This document shows positions 34,333 to 43,966 of a stretch of 64,000 nucleotides of DNA, in pieces. How positions within the stretch are numbered: position 1 is the first letter of the stretch; each line of letters starts with the position of its first letter. The stretch lies in the NCBI RefSeq assembly GCF_001687665.2, contig NZ_CP016543.2:1922001-1986000 (forward strand), given 5' to 3'. Position numbers and translations under genes: made by a program. Under the pieces are notes generated by a model that had not been told where the DNA came from, searched no databases, and saw nothing but the letters and a program-made list of their open reading frames with translations. The DNA is from Planococcus donghaensis (GTDB taxonomy: Bacteria > Bacillota > Bacilli > Bacillales_A > Planococcaceae).

Positions 34333-35199
34333 TTGAAAGAGTTAAAAATTAAAAACATCTTATTTATCCTTCTTGGTGCTGCCATTTACAGTTTTGGGTT
34401 TGTTCACTTTAATATCCAAAATGAACTAGGAGAAGGTGGTTTCGCTGGTATTACATTGATTTTGTACTTTATCTTTAATTGGGACCCAGCCTTGATGAAC
34501 CTGCTATTAAACATTCCCCTATTTTTTATAGGTTGGAAACTTCTTGGCAGAAAAGTTTTCCTTTATACCATCATTGGCACTGTAGCGGTTTCGGTATTCT
34601 TAAAAATCTTCCTTGTTTACGAAATTCAAATCAATTTACAAGATGATTTGTTTTTAGCAGCGTTGTTTGCTGGTGTTTTTATTGGTATTGGACTTGGGAT
34701 TATTTTTCGCTTTGGGGGCACGACCGGCGGTGTCGATATTATCGCACGTCTTGCACAAAAATACATTGGTTGGAGCATGGGGAAAACAATGTTTCTGTTT
34801 GATGCTTGTGTAATTATGTTATCTTGGTTAACATTTCTCGATCACCGCTCAATGATGTACACACTTGTTGCCGTGTTTGTCGGGGCACGAGTTATTGACT
34901 TTGTGCAAGAAGGAGCTTATTCTGGCCGTGGCGCATTGATCATATCAAATTCTCAAGAAGAAATTGCCAGCCGGATTGCCATCGAAATGGATCGTGGTAT
35001 CACCATTCTTCGTGGGTATGGTCATTTTACCAAAGAAGAACGGGAAGTTCTGTATTGTGTAATTGCAAGAAACGAAATTGTTCGATTGAAAAGCATCATT
35101 AATTCTGTTGATCCTCATGCCTTTGTTTCTTTAATGGACGTTCATGATGTAATGGGCGAAGGATTTACGCTTGATGAAGAAAAACGGCCAATTGGTTAA
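34333..35199 (+). CDS. ypjC: YitT-family membrane protein YpjC
   Basis: 288 aa from the preferred start. Five to six membrane helices (first about residues 10-27), with the GGTTGGVDIIAR signature, followed by a cytosolic DUF2179 domain (about 205-288). Function unknown for the family. TTG at 34333 lies 10 bases after AAAGGGG; the TTG at 34324 would touch the RBS, so it is rejected. Divergent from ypjD, convergent with the metallopeptidase gene. Confidence 0.85.
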   Translation: MKELKIKNILFILLGAAIYSFGFVHFNIQNELGEGGFAGITLILYFIFNWDPALMNLLLNIPLFFIGWKLLGRKVFLYTIIGTVAVSVFLKIFLVYEIQINLQDDLFLAALFAGVFIGIGLGIIFRFGGTTGGVDIIARLAQKYIGWSMGKTMFLFDACVIMLSWLTFLDHRSMMYTLVAVFVGARVIDFVQEGAYSGRGALIISNSQEEIASRIAIEMDRGITILRGYGHFTKEEREVLYCVIARNEIVRLKSIINSVDPHAFVSLMDVHDVMGEGFTLDEEKRPIG

Positions 35200-35217
35200 T
35201 CGACAAATTGGATATAG

Positions 35218-35250
35218 AAAAAAACGGCCCATGATTGGGCCGTTTTTTTT
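35218..35250. terminator. Bidirectional terminator after ypjC
   Basis: CGGCCCA (35225-35231) pairs with TGGGCCG (35236-35242), with A-run before and T8 after. It serves ypjC and the convergent metallopeptidase gene, whose stop is at its edge. Confidence 0.9.
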
Positions 35251-35932
35251 ATGAGCGTTGCATACCTGTATAGATTAAAATCAACCGTGCAAGTTCAAGA
35301 ACCGCTACTGCTGTCGCTGCAACATAGGTCATTGCTGCTGCGCTTAATACTTTTTTCGCATCGCGCTCTTCCTCATTGCGAATAATATTATGTGACAACA
35401 ACTGATCCATTGCACGACTTGAAGCATTAAATTCGACCGGCAAAGTTACGAGCTGAAAAACTACACCAGCAGCCAATAAAATAATACCAATCAGTAACGC
35501 GCCGCTCCATGCTGAAAAGAAGCCAATCATAATAAAGATCCATGACATATTCGAAGATACATTAACAATCGGCACAAGGCGATGACGCAAACGCAAAAAC
35601 GCATAAGCTTCGGCATCTTGTATCGCATGTCCAACTTCGTGAGCCGCAACCGCTGTACCTGCGACCGAAGCATCGTGATAGTTATGGCTGCTTAAAGCTA
35701 CTACTTTTGTCAACGGATTATAATGGTCGCTTAACATTCCGCGACTTTCTGTTACTTTTACATCATGTAAACCATTTGCATCTAAGATTATACGCGCTAC
35801 TTGGGCACCTGTGTGACCCGACGTCGAGCGAATTTTCGAGTATTTAGCATACGTTCTTTTTAATTTGAATTGAGCCCATAGTGGAATGATTAGCAAAAGG
35901 ATAAAATAGAAGATATAACCGCCTATACCCAT
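35249..35932 (-). CDS. YugP-type membrane zinc metallopeptidase
   Basis: 227 aa. N-terminal helix, zinc motif AAHEVGHAIQD (HEXXH) near residue 98, then three or more hydrophobic segments. Belongs to the neutral zinc metallopeptidase family of B. subtilis YugP. It sits where B. subtilis has the sporulation gene ypjB, which is absent. Substrate unknown; membrane location clear. ATG with GAGGTG upstream. Confidence 0.85.
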   Translation of the reverse strand: MGIGGYIFYFILLLIIPLWAQFKLKRTYAKYSKIRSTSGHTGAQVARIILDANGLHDVKVTESRGMLSDHYNPLTKVVALSSHNYHDASVAGTAVAAHEVGHAIQDAEAYAFLRLRHRLVPIVNVSSNMSWIFIMIGFFSAWSGALLIGIILLAAGVVFQLVTLPVEFNASSRAMDQLLSHNIIRNEEERDAKKVLSAAAMTYVAATAVAVLELARLILIYTGMQRS

Positions 35933-35983
35933 GTCTAAATCAACACCTCTTTCTACTTGATACTCTTATTTTACTTAAATTAG

Positions 35984-36595
35984 TCAATATTGGTCAACTG
36001 AAATGGATTGTGATTTGTTCAAATGAGTGACATAAAAGGCAAATCCGACACAAACGATAGAAAGCCAAAATGTAAAGTAACCGATTTGGCTACTATACTC
36101 ACTTAATCTACTATAGATCGGCATTTGACCAAACACATAATCGATTACATCGTTATGTAACGTCCATATGGCTGTTAAAGCGACGGATAACCAACCAAAA
36201 CGGTAATGTTCAATATAAAGAATCGCTTGCAGGGCCATCGCAAAGTGAGATCCTACTAACATCCAGCCAACCCAACCGATTGAACCGGTTTCCCATAAAG
36301 TAAGCAAATTCATGACCACTGCCCATAAGCCATATTTGATCAATGTGACAAAAGCTAAAGCTTCAATTAATCGATTTCGTTTACCAAATATCCACAACCC
36401 AAGCACGATAGTAAAAAACAAGCTCGCTGTCGGACTATCTGGAACAAACACCAAAAAAATCGGATCTGTTATTTTTAATTGCCATCCATACCATATGTAT
36501 CCATAAATCGAACCCGCCAAGTTTACTACAAATAATAAGATTAAAAATGGACGGTACATTAACCAAGTAGAAATTTTAATCGCAAAGGAAAGCAT
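35984..36595 (-). CDS. ypjA: DUF1405 membrane protein YpjA
   Basis: 203 aa, about six membrane helices; matches YpjA by place next to qcrC. Function unknown; its constant position beside the bc complex suggests a link to respiration, as inference only. The longer TTG frame from 36613 is unlikely: ATG at 36595 has AAAGGAA eight bases upstream and begins MLSFAIKIS. Confidence 0.8.
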   Translation of the reverse strand: MLSFAIKISTWLMYRPFLILLFVVNLAGSIYGYIWYGWQLKITDPIFLVFVPDSPTASLFFTIVLGLWIFGKRNRLIEALAFVTLIKYGLWAVVMNLLTLWETGSIGWVGWMLVGSHFAMALQAILYIEHYRFGWLSVALTAIWTLHNDVIDYVFGQMPIYSRLSEYSSQIGYFTFWLSIVCVGFAFYVTHLNKSQSISVDQY

Positions 36596-36620
36596 TGGTT
36601 TTCTTCCTTTCAAGATAGAA

Positions 36621-36648
36621 AAAAAGAGTCGGTTTCCCGACTCTTTTT
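36621..36648 (-). terminator. Intrinsic terminator of qcrABC
   Basis: GAGTCGG (36626-36632) pairs with CCGACTC (36637-36643), flanked by A-run and T-run. Eleven bases past the qcrC stop and just upstream of the ypjA RBS. Confidence 0.85.
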
Positions 36649-36658
36649 CTATTAGTTA

Positions 36659-37441
36659 TTATTCTGCTTCAAGGCCTGAAATGAATTCAGCTAGAACTTG
36701 TAGATCTTCATCTGTTCCATCCCAAGCTGCAGGCATCACTAACGTTCCGCCTTCTTCAATACCATTTTTAGCAATTTCAGCAATTTCTTCAGGAGATAAG
36801 CCTGTACCCGTAAGTGCTGGTCCAACTGCTCCTTCTAAGTTATCACCATGGCAACTAATACAAGCCGCGCCAGCATAAATTTCATATCCTGGGTCAGTTG
36901 TATCGATTTCCACTTCTTGCGTAATTTTCCCTTGTGCTTCAGCAGCTTCCCAGTCATGGTTTGCTACTGATTCCCATGTTAGGAAGATGATTGATACGAT
37001 AGCAAGAATCATAAATCCTGTAGGCAATGGGCGTTTCGAAGGGCGTCTTTCCGGCCCGCGGTCTAAGAATGGTGCCAACATTAGCGCTCCAAAAGCAAGT
37101 CCTGGAATAATGATGGCTCCAACCACGTTAAATGGTCCGGATGCAAATTCGTATTTCAGTAATTGATATAAGAACAAGAAATACCAGTCTGGTAAAGGAA
37201 TATATGCTGTATCTGTTGGATCAGCCTGACCTTCAAGAGGTGAAGGATGAGCAACCGTCAAAAGCAGATAACCGATTAAGAAGACTGCACCAATCATCCA
37301 TTCTTTCAAAAGGAAGTTTGGCCAGAAAGCTTCTGTTTTACCAGGGTATTCGGAGTAATCTTTAGGAACATTCGGCTTACGGAATTCCATACTCGGAACA
37401 CGCGAATCCCCTACAAATTTCATCCCTTTTCCGCGATGCAT
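36659..37441 (-). CDS. qcrC: Menaquinol-cytochrome c reductase cytochrome b/c subunit
   Basis: 260 aa. Three membrane helices corresponding to subunit IV (LPDWYFLFLYQLLKYE is the conserved quinol-side motif), fused to a C-terminal cytochrome c domain with one CxxCH haem site (CISCH) and a downstream Met ligand region (LVMPAAWDG). Passes electrons from the Rieske protein to cytochrome c in the membrane. ATG with GGAGGG; third gene of qcrABC. Confidence 0.97.
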   Translation of the reverse strand: MHRGKGMKFVGDSRVPSMEFRKPNVPKDYSEYPGKTEAFWPNFLLKEWMIGAVFLIGYLLLTVAHPSPLEGQADPTDTAYIPLPDWYFLFLYQLLKYEFASGPFNVVGAIIIPGLAFGALMLAPFLDRGPERRPSKRPLPTGFMILAIVSIIFLTWESVANHDWEAAEAQGKITQEVEIDTTDPGYEIYAGAACISCHGDNLEGAVGPALTGTGLSPEEIAEIAKNGIEEGGTLVMPAAWDGTDEDLQVLAEFISGLEAE

Positions 37442-37480
37442 AAGTGTTCCCTCCTTAAAAAATCCTTGTTGCGGAATGAA

Positions 37481-38155
37481 TTATAGCGGTCCTGAAATAC
37501 CTTGTCTTCTTATCATGATAAAGTGAGCAGCTAGCAACCCAAGCAACGCTGCAGGTAAGAAGAAGACGTGGATAGCGAAGAATCGTGTCAAAGTCTGTGC
37601 ACCAAGGATTGTTGAGTCCCCAGCCAATAGAATTTTGATCGATTCACCGATTACCGGTACAGAAGCTGCAATTTCAATCCCAACTTTTGTAGCAAACAAA
37701 GCTTTCATATCCCATGGAAGCAAGTAACCTGTGAAACTTAATCCTAGGATTACGCCGAATAGTAGAACGCCTACTACCCAGTTTAGCTCACGAGGTTTCT
37801 TATAAGAACCTGTAAAGAATACTCGTAATGTATGAAGGAAAATCATAACAACTACAAGCGAAGCTCCCCAGTGATGCATCCCACGCACGATTTCTCCAAA
37901 AGCAACTTCGTTTTGAAGATAGTAAACCGACTGCCAAGCATTTTCAATATCTGGCACATAATACATTGTTAAGAACATACCGGATAAGATCTGAATTACT
38001 GTAATGAAAAATGTAAGTCCCCCAAAACAATAAACAAATGCTGAAAAGTGGTGTGCGGGGTTTACGTGCTCAGGTACTTCATGGTCAGCAATATCACGCC
38101 AGATAGGCGTAATGTCTAATCGCTCATCAACCCAATCATATAACTTGTTTAGCAC
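37481..38155 (-). CDS. qcrB: Menaquinol-cytochrome c reductase cytochrome b subunit
   Basis: 224 aa, cytochrome b6 type with four membrane helices. Haem-ligating His pairs lie in FGEIVRGMHHWGASL and in the FFAIHVFFLPAALLGLLAAH segment; LSFTGYLLPWDMKA is the quinol-site region. Start is GTG at 38155 behind AGGGGG. A cysteine near the N-terminus for covalent haem ci is not evident in my reading. Partner of QcrA and QcrC. Confidence 0.96.
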   Translation of the reverse strand: MLNKLYDWVDERLDITPIWRDIADHEVPEHVNPAHHFSAFVYCFGGLTFFITVIQILSGMFLTMYYVPDIENAWQSVYYLQNEVAFGEIVRGMHHWGASLVVVMIFLHTLRVFFTGSYKKPRELNWVVGVLLFGVILGLSFTGYLLPWDMKALFATKVGIEIAASVPVIGESIKILLAGDSTILGAQTLTRFFAIHVFFLPAALLGLLAAHFIMIRRQGISGPL

Positions 38156-38176
38156 TGGTGTCGTACCCCCTAACTA

Positions 38177-38680
38177 TTAAACTAGTGTGTTGTCTCTTAC
38201 TGCGCCGATTGCAACAAAACCATCTTGTTCTTTTACTTGGTACTCATCGAGTGGTCCAAGCGGCGGTGTTCCCGGGATGTTTTGTCCGTTTTTCTCATAA
38301 CGGCCTGCGTGACATGGACAGAAGAATTGTGTCGGGTGTTCTGGATCGCCCGACCAGTTTACTGTACATCCTAAATGTTTACAAACTGGTGAAAGTGCGA
38401 TTAGTTTATCGCCTTCTTTATACACCCAAGCTGAATTCGTTACTTCAGATTTATACCATGCGTCCACTTGTTCGAAAGTGAAATCGACACGTACTGGTTC
38501 TTCCGTAATATCAGCTACAGCTTGATCAGTTAAAACGTAGTCTCCGCCTTCATGTTGTTGAAGAATCGGGTCTACTGCAAAACGAACCATTGGCATCAAC
38601 ATACCTGCTGCCATGAAACCACCTACACCTGTTAAAGTGTAGCCTAAAAATTGACGTCGTGATACACGATTATTACTCAT
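38177..38680 (-). CDS. qcrA: Menaquinol-cytochrome c reductase Rieske iron-sulfur subunit
   Basis: 167 aa from the preferred start, the length of B. subtilis QcrA. N-terminus SRRQFLG followed by a hydrophobic segment looks like a Tat signal anchor. 2Fe-2S ligands CKHLGC and CPCHAGRY are complete. Accepts electrons from menaquinol. A longer frame from 38728 adds 16 residues without an RBS; ATG at 38680 has GAGGGGGG. First gene of qcrABC. Confidence 0.97.
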   Translation of the reverse strand: MSNNRVSRRQFLGYTLTGVGGFMAAGMLMPMVRFAVDPILQQHEGGDYVLTDQAVADITEEPVRVDFTFEQVDAWYKSEVTNSAWVYKEGDKLIALSPVCKHLGCTVNWSGDPEHPTQFFCPCHAGRYEKNGQNIPGTPPLGPLDEYQVKEQDGFVAIGAVRDNTLV

Positions 38681-38754
38681 CCTTTTCCCCCCTCTAACAT
38701 TCAAGGTCAGTCCAATGGACATACTCATTCAAATATAATTACTAGGACAACCTA

Positions 38755-38783
38755 ATGATATATCAATCAAATCTTAAGGTCAA
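38755..38783 (-). promoter_or_regulatory. Sigma-A promoter of qcrABC
   Basis: Leftward TTGACC (38778-38783), 17-base spacer, TATCAT (38755-38760). A TTTGTGAAC box at 38809-38817, just upstream, resembles ResD-type sites; that second point is weak. Confidence 0.65.
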
Positions 38784-38820
38784 TATCGCATATAGCCTAT
38801 TCAAGCAGTTTGTGAACATT

Positions 38821-39273
38821 TCATGAATGATGTGACCATTCTTTTGTAAATAGCGGCAATACCTGTCTTAGCTGGTCTTCCATAACGGAATTTTTAAAGG
38901 ATTGGTCCATATCCTCCATTGGAATTGCTGGAAGCCACAAAACATTTTTCAGGCTATCAATCGTTCGCCATTCTGAATCTGTCGTTAAATAAAAAACATG
39001 TTTGAACTTTGTTTGCTGTAATTCTTTTGACAGTTCTTCTGCAATTCGCTGACGATTTGCTATTTTGCCATAAGAAATAGGCGGAAGCAAAAGTATCCGC
39101 CCTTTAAATTGTTTTTCTAATAAAGCTGTTAAGTTTTGCAAGTATTCAGAAGCGCCTGCACTGGACTTCATGCCTGTTTCGCTTAAATCTAGTTGTAAAA
39201 GTGGCACCACCGCTGTATCTATATAATCTTGTTGATTCAAATATTGATCTATTTCTTTGCCGATAAAATGCAT
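38821..39273 (-). CDS. ypiF: DUF2487 family protein YpiF
   Basis: 150 aa, soluble, mixed alpha/beta. Matches YpiF by size and by its place between ypiB and qcrA. Function unknown. ATG with GAGAGTGAG upstream, 9 bases after ypiB. Its conserved position suggests a role around the bc complex, which is inference. Confidence 0.8.
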   Translation of the reverse strand: MHFIGKEIDQYLNQQDYIDTAVVPLLQLDLSETGMKSSAGASEYLQNLTALLEKQFKGRILLLPPISYGKIANRQRIAEELSKELQQTKFKHVFYLTTDSEWRTIDSLKNVLWLPAIPMEDMDQSFKNSVMEDQLRQVLPLFTKEWSHHS

Positions 39274-39282
39274 AGCTTATTC

Positions 39283-39843
39283 TCACTCTCCGTCTTTTTT
39301 TATGGCTTTGAACGCCTGCAACATCGCCGACAGTTCAAAAAAGCGTTCGCGATCATTGGCATCTAATGCTTCGTCAATTTGTTTGTAAATCGTTTCCTCA
39401 TGGAAAACAGACATACTTTCTTTTAAAATTTCCTCAGCAATTTGACGATCTTGTTCATCGATAGAAGCATCTTCAGGTATATATGGATTTTCTTCCAATA
39501 CCGATAAATACAAAGGCGGTGGTGGAATGCTAGGAAAATTCAATTGGATATACAAATGTTCATCGGGATTTAAACGCAAATCATGAAATGATTTTTCTGC
39601 ATCTGCGGTCATTAAATTCCCTTTATAAAAACGAAAAGGAATTTCTTTTGAATCTGTTGAGGACATGACCATTGCGCGCGGACAATAATGCGCTTCTTCA
39701 ACAAAATGGGTTTTTTCAAGCAGGTCTTCGTTGCTCAACATATAGTTTAAAATCCAAATGCATTCACGTCTTTTCATCTTGTAAGATTGTAAAAACCAAC
39801 GGACAAATTGCTTTTTTTCACCTACTGATACTGAAGCGGTCAT
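39283..39843 (-). CDS. ypiB: UPF0302 family protein YpiB
   Basis: 186 aa. Contains KRRECIWILNYMLS and the CPRAMVMSS segment typical of YpiB/UPF0302. The N-terminal domain is followed by an acidic helical part (DEALDANDRERFFELSAML) typical of an IDEAL-like C-terminal motif. Function unknown. Start at ATG 39843, seven bases after a GGAGG; the longer frame from 39861 overlaps the ypiA stop and lacks an RBS. Confidence 0.85.
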   Translation of the reverse strand: MTASVSVGEKKQFVRWFLQSYKMKRRECIWILNYMLSNEDLLEKTHFVEEAHYCPRAMVMSSTDSKEIPFRFYKGNLMTADAEKSFHDLRLNPDEHLYIQLNFPSIPPPPLYLSVLEENPYIPEDASIDEQDRQIAEEILKESMSVFHEETIYKQIDEALDANDRERFFELSAMLQAFKAIKKDGE

Positions 39844-39857
39844 GAAATTTCCTCCTT

Positions 39858-41111
39858 TCATTCAAAAGACTGCTGCCAATCAAACCATTCTGGATTTTCT
39901 GGTTCTAGCACTTGCAGTTCTTTTATTATTTCGAGAGCGCGCTCTCTTTTTCCTTCTTCTATTAAAAATAAGCTGTATTTTTTCAAAAAATCCGCATCAT
40001 CTTTAAAAGATGCATAAGCTTTTTCATAGTAAATTGTTGCTTGCTTATAATTTTCTGTGCGTTCATAGGCTTCTGCTACCATTGGATAAAGCCCTGCCCA
40101 ATCATCGCCACTTTCAACTACCATTTCTGCCAATTCAAGAACGTCTTCGTCTTGTTCTTGCGCATGGAAATATGATACCAATGTATAAATTGCTTCCATG
40201 TACTCTGGGTCTAATGCAATTGCTTGACGGAGGTGTTCTACACCTTCCTCTGATTTCCCAAGTTTTAAAGCAAGTTTGCCAGCGAATAAAAACAACTCTT
40301 TATCAAATTCATCTCTGGCAAGCCCTTCGCTTATTGCCTGGTAAGCTGGTTGATACTCTTCCGCCATATTGTAGCTTTGAGCTTTTAACAAATACGCAGA
40401 AAAATAATCTGGATCAATGCCTATCAATTCATCGAGACGACGTACGGCCATTTCGTATTGACGCGTTTGGAATGCTGCAAACGCTGCACCAAATAGCACG
40501 TCTGGCGTCGCTAAGTCTTCAAGCGCTTTTTCATAATAAGGCAGTGCTTCTTCGTAAGCTGCTCCTGCACTATATACTTCAGCTAGTCGTTCAGAAATAT
40601 TGACTCCTTCTATCACCACTTGCTGGGCTTCCAGCTCTTGATAAATTTTAGCCGATTCAAGATAACGTCCAGAATCAAGCAAAAGTTCTGCTTTTGCTTG
40701 CTGCAAAAGGAGTTCTTCCGGCATTAGGTCTATCGCTTCATTTAAACGATTCTCAGCTGCCTCAAGCAAGCCTTGTAATTGGAACAAGTCTGCTAAGGTT
40801 ACAAGCGCCTGCGCATACAATTCATCGTCTTTTGGAATTTCCATCAAGGCATTTAATGCATCATCTTCGCGGTCAGCATCAATCAACAAATTGGCTTTGT
40901 CGATCGTCAGTTGAGCTTCTTCCGGGAAGATGTATTGTAAATGTTCGAGTACTTTAATGGCTTCTTCGACAAAGCCTATTTCTGCTAGCCATTCAGATAA
41001 ACCATATTGTTCATCTGGATCGCCTTTCAGCAAATAATCATCTAGTAAGGTGTTCAAAAGATTAGGATCTCCTTGTTCCACCGCTTTTTGTATTTGTTCA
41101 ATATTCGCCAT
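39858..41111 (-). CDS. ypiA: TPR-repeat protein YpiA
   Basis: 417 aa made almost wholly of tetratricopeptide-like helical pairs (for example EALPYYEKALEDL, AIALDPEYMEAIYTLVSYF, QATIYYEKAYASF); no signal peptide or membrane segment. Probably a cytoplasmic scaffold. Matches YpiA by place between aroA and ypiB. ATG with GGTGATAG region upstream. Function unknown. Confidence 0.85.
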   Translation of the reverse strand: MANIEQIQKAVEQGDPNLLNTLLDDYLLKGDPDEQYGLSEWLAEIGFVEEAIKVLEHLQYIFPEEAQLTIDKANLLIDADREDDALNALMEIPKDDELYAQALVTLADLFQLQGLLEAAENRLNEAIDLMPEELLLQQAKAELLLDSGRYLESAKIYQELEAQQVVIEGVNISERLAEVYSAGAAYEEALPYYEKALEDLATPDVLFGAAFAAFQTRQYEMAVRRLDELIGIDPDYFSAYLLKAQSYNMAEEYQPAYQAISEGLARDEFDKELFLFAGKLALKLGKSEEGVEHLRQAIALDPEYMEAIYTLVSYFHAQEQDEDVLELAEMVVESGDDWAGLYPMVAEAYERTENYKQATIYYEKAYASFKDDADFLKKYSLFLIEEGKRERALEIIKELQVLEPENPEWFDWQQSFE

Positions 41112-41171
41112 ACTATCACCTATTCCTTCACATTCTTACCTTCATCCTACACGAAATACTGCTATTATCAT

Positions 41172-41199
41172 AATAAAAAAACTCTCCATATGGAGAGTT
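41172..41199 (-). terminator. Intrinsic terminator of the aro operon
   Basis: AACTCTCC (41180-41187) pairs with GGAGAGTT (41192-41199), followed leftward by T7. It overlaps the aroA stop. Confidence 0.85.
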
Positions 41200-42481
41200 A
41201 ATTTGTCAGTAAATTCAGTTGTTCAAAAAAGTTCGGGTATGAAATCGAGATGCATTCTGGATCATCTATCGCAACTTCATCTGTTGCTACTAAAGCAGCG
41301 ATGGCTGCCATCATTCCTAGGCGGTGATCGCCGTAAGAAGTCATTTTAGCACCTGTTAAAACGGTTGGACCGTGAATAATCATACCGTCTTCAGTTGCTT
41401 CAATATTCGCGCCCATTTTCGACAATTCGGTCACAACTGCAGCAATCCGATCTGTTTCTTTTACGCGTAATTCTTCAGCATCTTTAATCACAGTCGTTCC
41501 TTCTGCTTGTGTTGCGATCAAAGCAATTAGCGGAATTTCATCGATCAAACGAGGAATGAGATCACCACTAATTTCAGTACCTTTCAAAGTGCTAGAAGAA
41601 ATGGTTAAGTCCGCTGAGCGTTCGCCCGCCGTTTCTTTTTCTTCTATTTCAATTATAGCGCCCATTTTTTCAACTACATCTAAAATACCTGTACGCGTTG
41701 GATTAATCCCAACATTTGTAAGAGTGACTTTACTATCTTCTGTGATCAATGCTGCTCCAATCATAAACGCTGCAGATGAAATGTCTCCAGGAACTTGAAC
41801 GTGAGCTGCCGTCAACTTCTGCCCACCTTCGAGCTTAATTACGTGATTTTCACGGTTAACAGTTGCGCCAAAATGTTCCAACATAATTTCGGTATGATCA
41901 CGAGATGCGATAGGTTCGTGAATGACCGTTTGACCATCCGCTTTTAAAGCTGCTAGAAGGATAGCAGATTTTACTTGTGCACTTGCAACTGGCAATGTAT
42001 AGTCAATTGCTTTTAACTGAGTTCCTTGAACAGCTAACGGTGTAAATTGTCCATCTTGTCGCCCACGAATATCCGCCCCCATTTCACGGAGAGGATTGAT
42101 AATACGCTTCATAGGGCGTTTAGCAATTGACTCATCTCCAGCCATCACAGAATGAAACGATGTGCTAGCTAATAGCCCAAGCATTAAACGGGTAGTCGTT
42201 CCAGAATTTCCTGTATCCAATACTTCAGATGGCTCTTTCCAAGACGCCTCACCTTCGCTTTGAATCGTGACCAAATCTTCTGTAACGTCAATTTGCACGC
42301 CGAGTTTTTTAAAACAAGAGATTGTACTTAAACAATCGTCTCCCATAAGAAAGCCTTCTACTGTTGTTGTACCTGTTGCGATTGATCCGAACATGATGGC
42401 CCGATGAGAAATAGATTTGTCTCCCGGGACCTGTATGCTGCCTTTTAAGCTTGGTTTTTTAAATGCTAACGATAATGCCAT
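41198..42481 (-). CDS. aroA: 3-phosphoshikimate 1-carboxyvinyltransferase (EPSP synthase)
   Basis: 427 aa from the preferred start. [16 protein letters not shown] and [15 protein letters not shown] are the phosphoshikimate and PEP site motifs; the LGLLA form with SGTTTR resembles class II (glyphosate-tolerant type) enzymes, as in other Bacillales. The longest frame runs upstream to 42607 inside tyrA, adding 42 unrelated residues. ATG at 42481 gives [14 protein letters not shown] and the normal length, with GAGAGG about 12 bases upstream. Named aroE in B. subtilis. Confidence 0.95.
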   Translation of the reverse strand: MALSLAFKKPSLKGSIQVPGDKSISHRAIMFGSIATGTTTVEGFLMGDDCLSTISCFKKLGVQIDVTEDLVTIQSEGEASWKEPSEVLDTGNSGTTTRLMLGLLASTSFHSVMAGDESIAKRPMKRIINPLREMGADIRGRQDGQFTPLAVQGTQLKAIDYTLPVASAQVKSAILLAALKADGQTVIHEPIASRDHTEIMLEHFGATVNRENHVIKLEGGQKLTAAHVQVPGDISSAAFMIGAALITEDSKVTLTNVGINPTRTGILDVVEKMGAIIEIEEKETAGERSADLTISSSTLKGTEISGDLIPRLIDEIPLIALIATQAEGTTVIKDAEELRVKETDRIAAVVTELSKMGANIEATEDGMIIHGPTVLTGAKMTSYGDHRLGMMAAIAALVATDEVAIDDPECISISYPNFFEQLNLLTN

Positions 42482-42497
42482 GGAGTCATCCATCCTC

Positions 42498-43586
42498 TCA
42501 GGAAATATATGTATCGTAAACTGTTCGTGACGAAATACACTTTTGTGCACGCGCACGGTCTTCGTTTGTTTGAAAACTAATAACAAGAATACCAAATACA
42601 TCTTCACGCGTTTCTAAAATCCGAATATTGACGATGCTAATATTTTCTTCTGCTAAATAACCCGTTAGTTCAGAAATAATACCCGGCACATCGGGTATGT
42701 CTATGTATAAGTCAAATACAGAGAACATTGCACCATGACCAGCTATTGGTAGTTCGTCTCTCACGACTTTCGCATGATTAAAAAATTGTTCGATAGGTTC
42801 TGGGTCATTTTGTTGAAGCATTTCTTTTAACTGTTCCATTTGTTTCATCCAGTTGTCTAATTGATGAACAATCATGGAGTTATTTTGAGTGGTGATATCT
42901 CGCCACATTTCTGGATTGGCTGAGGCAATACGCGTAGTGTCTCGAAAACCACCCGCAGCTAATTGCCGGGCAAAAGGGAATTTTTCTTCTTGATCTAATT
43001 GATGAACAAGTGAAGCTGCGATCAAATGTGGAAAATGGCTGACTACAGCCGTCATATGATCATGTTCTTCTGCAGCTAACACTTTAATCTTAGCTTTTGT
43101 TACAGACAATAAATCTTTAAGAAATTGAAGACTTTTTTCATCTGTCTTTTCATCAGGTGTTAAAATATAAAATGCATTTTCAAATAACACTTCTTTTGCA
43201 GCTTCTACACCACTTTTGTGCGAACCTGCCATAGGATGGCCCCCAATAAAAAGGTGATTTAGCTTTTTAGAAGCTTCCATGATTTGCAATTTTGTACTTC
43301 CCGTGTCTGTCAAAATAACATCGTCTTTTAAATTCCAATACTTACTTTGCTCCATCAACTTGATCGTTGCACCCACTGGTGTGGCAAAAACAATAACATC
43401 GGCTTCCGCTGCAGCTTGCTCAAGTGATGGCGGTGAACTATGTATGATACCCATTTTAAAAGCTTTTCGTGCAGTTAATGCACTTGAATCATAGCCTGCA
43501 ACATGGATATCTTCGTTGCGTTGAAGCGCTTTTGCCAATGATCCACCGATCAAGCCTAATCCGATGATTAGTATGTGTTTAGTCAC
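42498..43586 (-). CDS. tyrA: Prephenate dehydrogenase
   Basis: 362 aa. N-terminal NAD fold ([14 protein letters not shown]), catalytic [12 protein letters not shown], then a C-terminal ACT domain (about 290-355: [19 protein letters not shown]) for tyrosine feedback. Makes 4-hydroxyphenylpyruvate. GTG start at 43586 overlaps the aroH stop by 4 bases, with AGGTGATTTC upstream. B. subtilis has trpEDCFBA and hisC between aroH and tyrA; here they are absent. Confidence 0.95.
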   Translation of the reverse strand: MTKHILIIGLGLIGGSLAKALQRNEDIHVAGYDSSALTARKAFKMGIIHSSPPSLEQAAAEADVIVFATPVGATIKLMEQSKYWNLKDDVILTDTGSTKLQIMEASKKLNHLFIGGHPMAGSHKSGVEAAKEVLFENAFYILTPDEKTDEKSLQFLKDLLSVTKAKIKVLAAEEHDHMTAVVSHFPHLIAASLVHQLDQEEKFPFARQLAAGGFRDTTRIASANPEMWRDITTQNNSMIVHQLDNWMKQMEQLKEMLQQNDPEPIEQFFNHAKVVRDELPIAGHGAMFSVFDLYIDIPDVPGIISELTGYLAEENISIVNIRILETREDVFGILVISFQTNEDRARAQKCISSRTVYDTYIS

Positions 43587-43966
43587 TTTGAAATCACCTG
43601 GCTTTTTGCTGATAGATCCGGACGCAATTTTGTCGCTTCATTTAAGTAGACATGATGAATCTTTTTCTGCTCTAACTCTGTATTCACATGCATCATGACA
43701 CGGATGCACAAAGGCATACTGCCAGGAACGTCCATTTCATGTGTGCACATGACTGGCACAAAATTCCAATCTTCTATTGTTCGCACGGCTTTTGCAGGAA
43801 AAGCTGACGAAATATCAGTTGTCGTCGAAATGATGACTGAAGCGACATCGTCCGGTTCAATTTTGTTTTCTCTGGCCATTTCCAAAACAAGACGTTTTGT
43901 TTCGTTTAGCACTTCTTCCGCCTGATCTGCCGAAACCGTAATTGCCCCTCTTACTCCACGTATCAT
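43583..43966 (-). CDS. aroH: Chorismate mutase, AroH type
   Basis: 127 aa, trimeric AroH fold: MIRGVRGAITV start, catalytic Arg in RGVRG and CIRVMMHV, STTTDISSAFPAKA segment. Converts chorismate to prephenate, the substrate of TyrA next door. ATG overlaps the aroB stop by 4 bases. Confidence 0.96.
   Translation of the reverse strand: MIRGVRGAITVSADQAEEVLNETKRLVLEMARENKIEPDDVASVIISTTTDISSAFPAKAVRTIEDWNFVPVMCTHEMDVPGSMPLCIRVMMHVNTELEQKKIHHVYLNEATKLRPDLSAKSQVISK

Noticed and set aside
40010..40603. Rightward 197-aa reading frame
   Set aside because: Shadow of the TPR gene ypiA; Leu-rich composition follows from the antisense of repeated TPR codons, with no RBS or family resemblance.
42482..42607. 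N-terminal extension of aroA
   Set aside because: Lies inside the tyrA coding region, lacks an RBS and has no counterpart in the family length.
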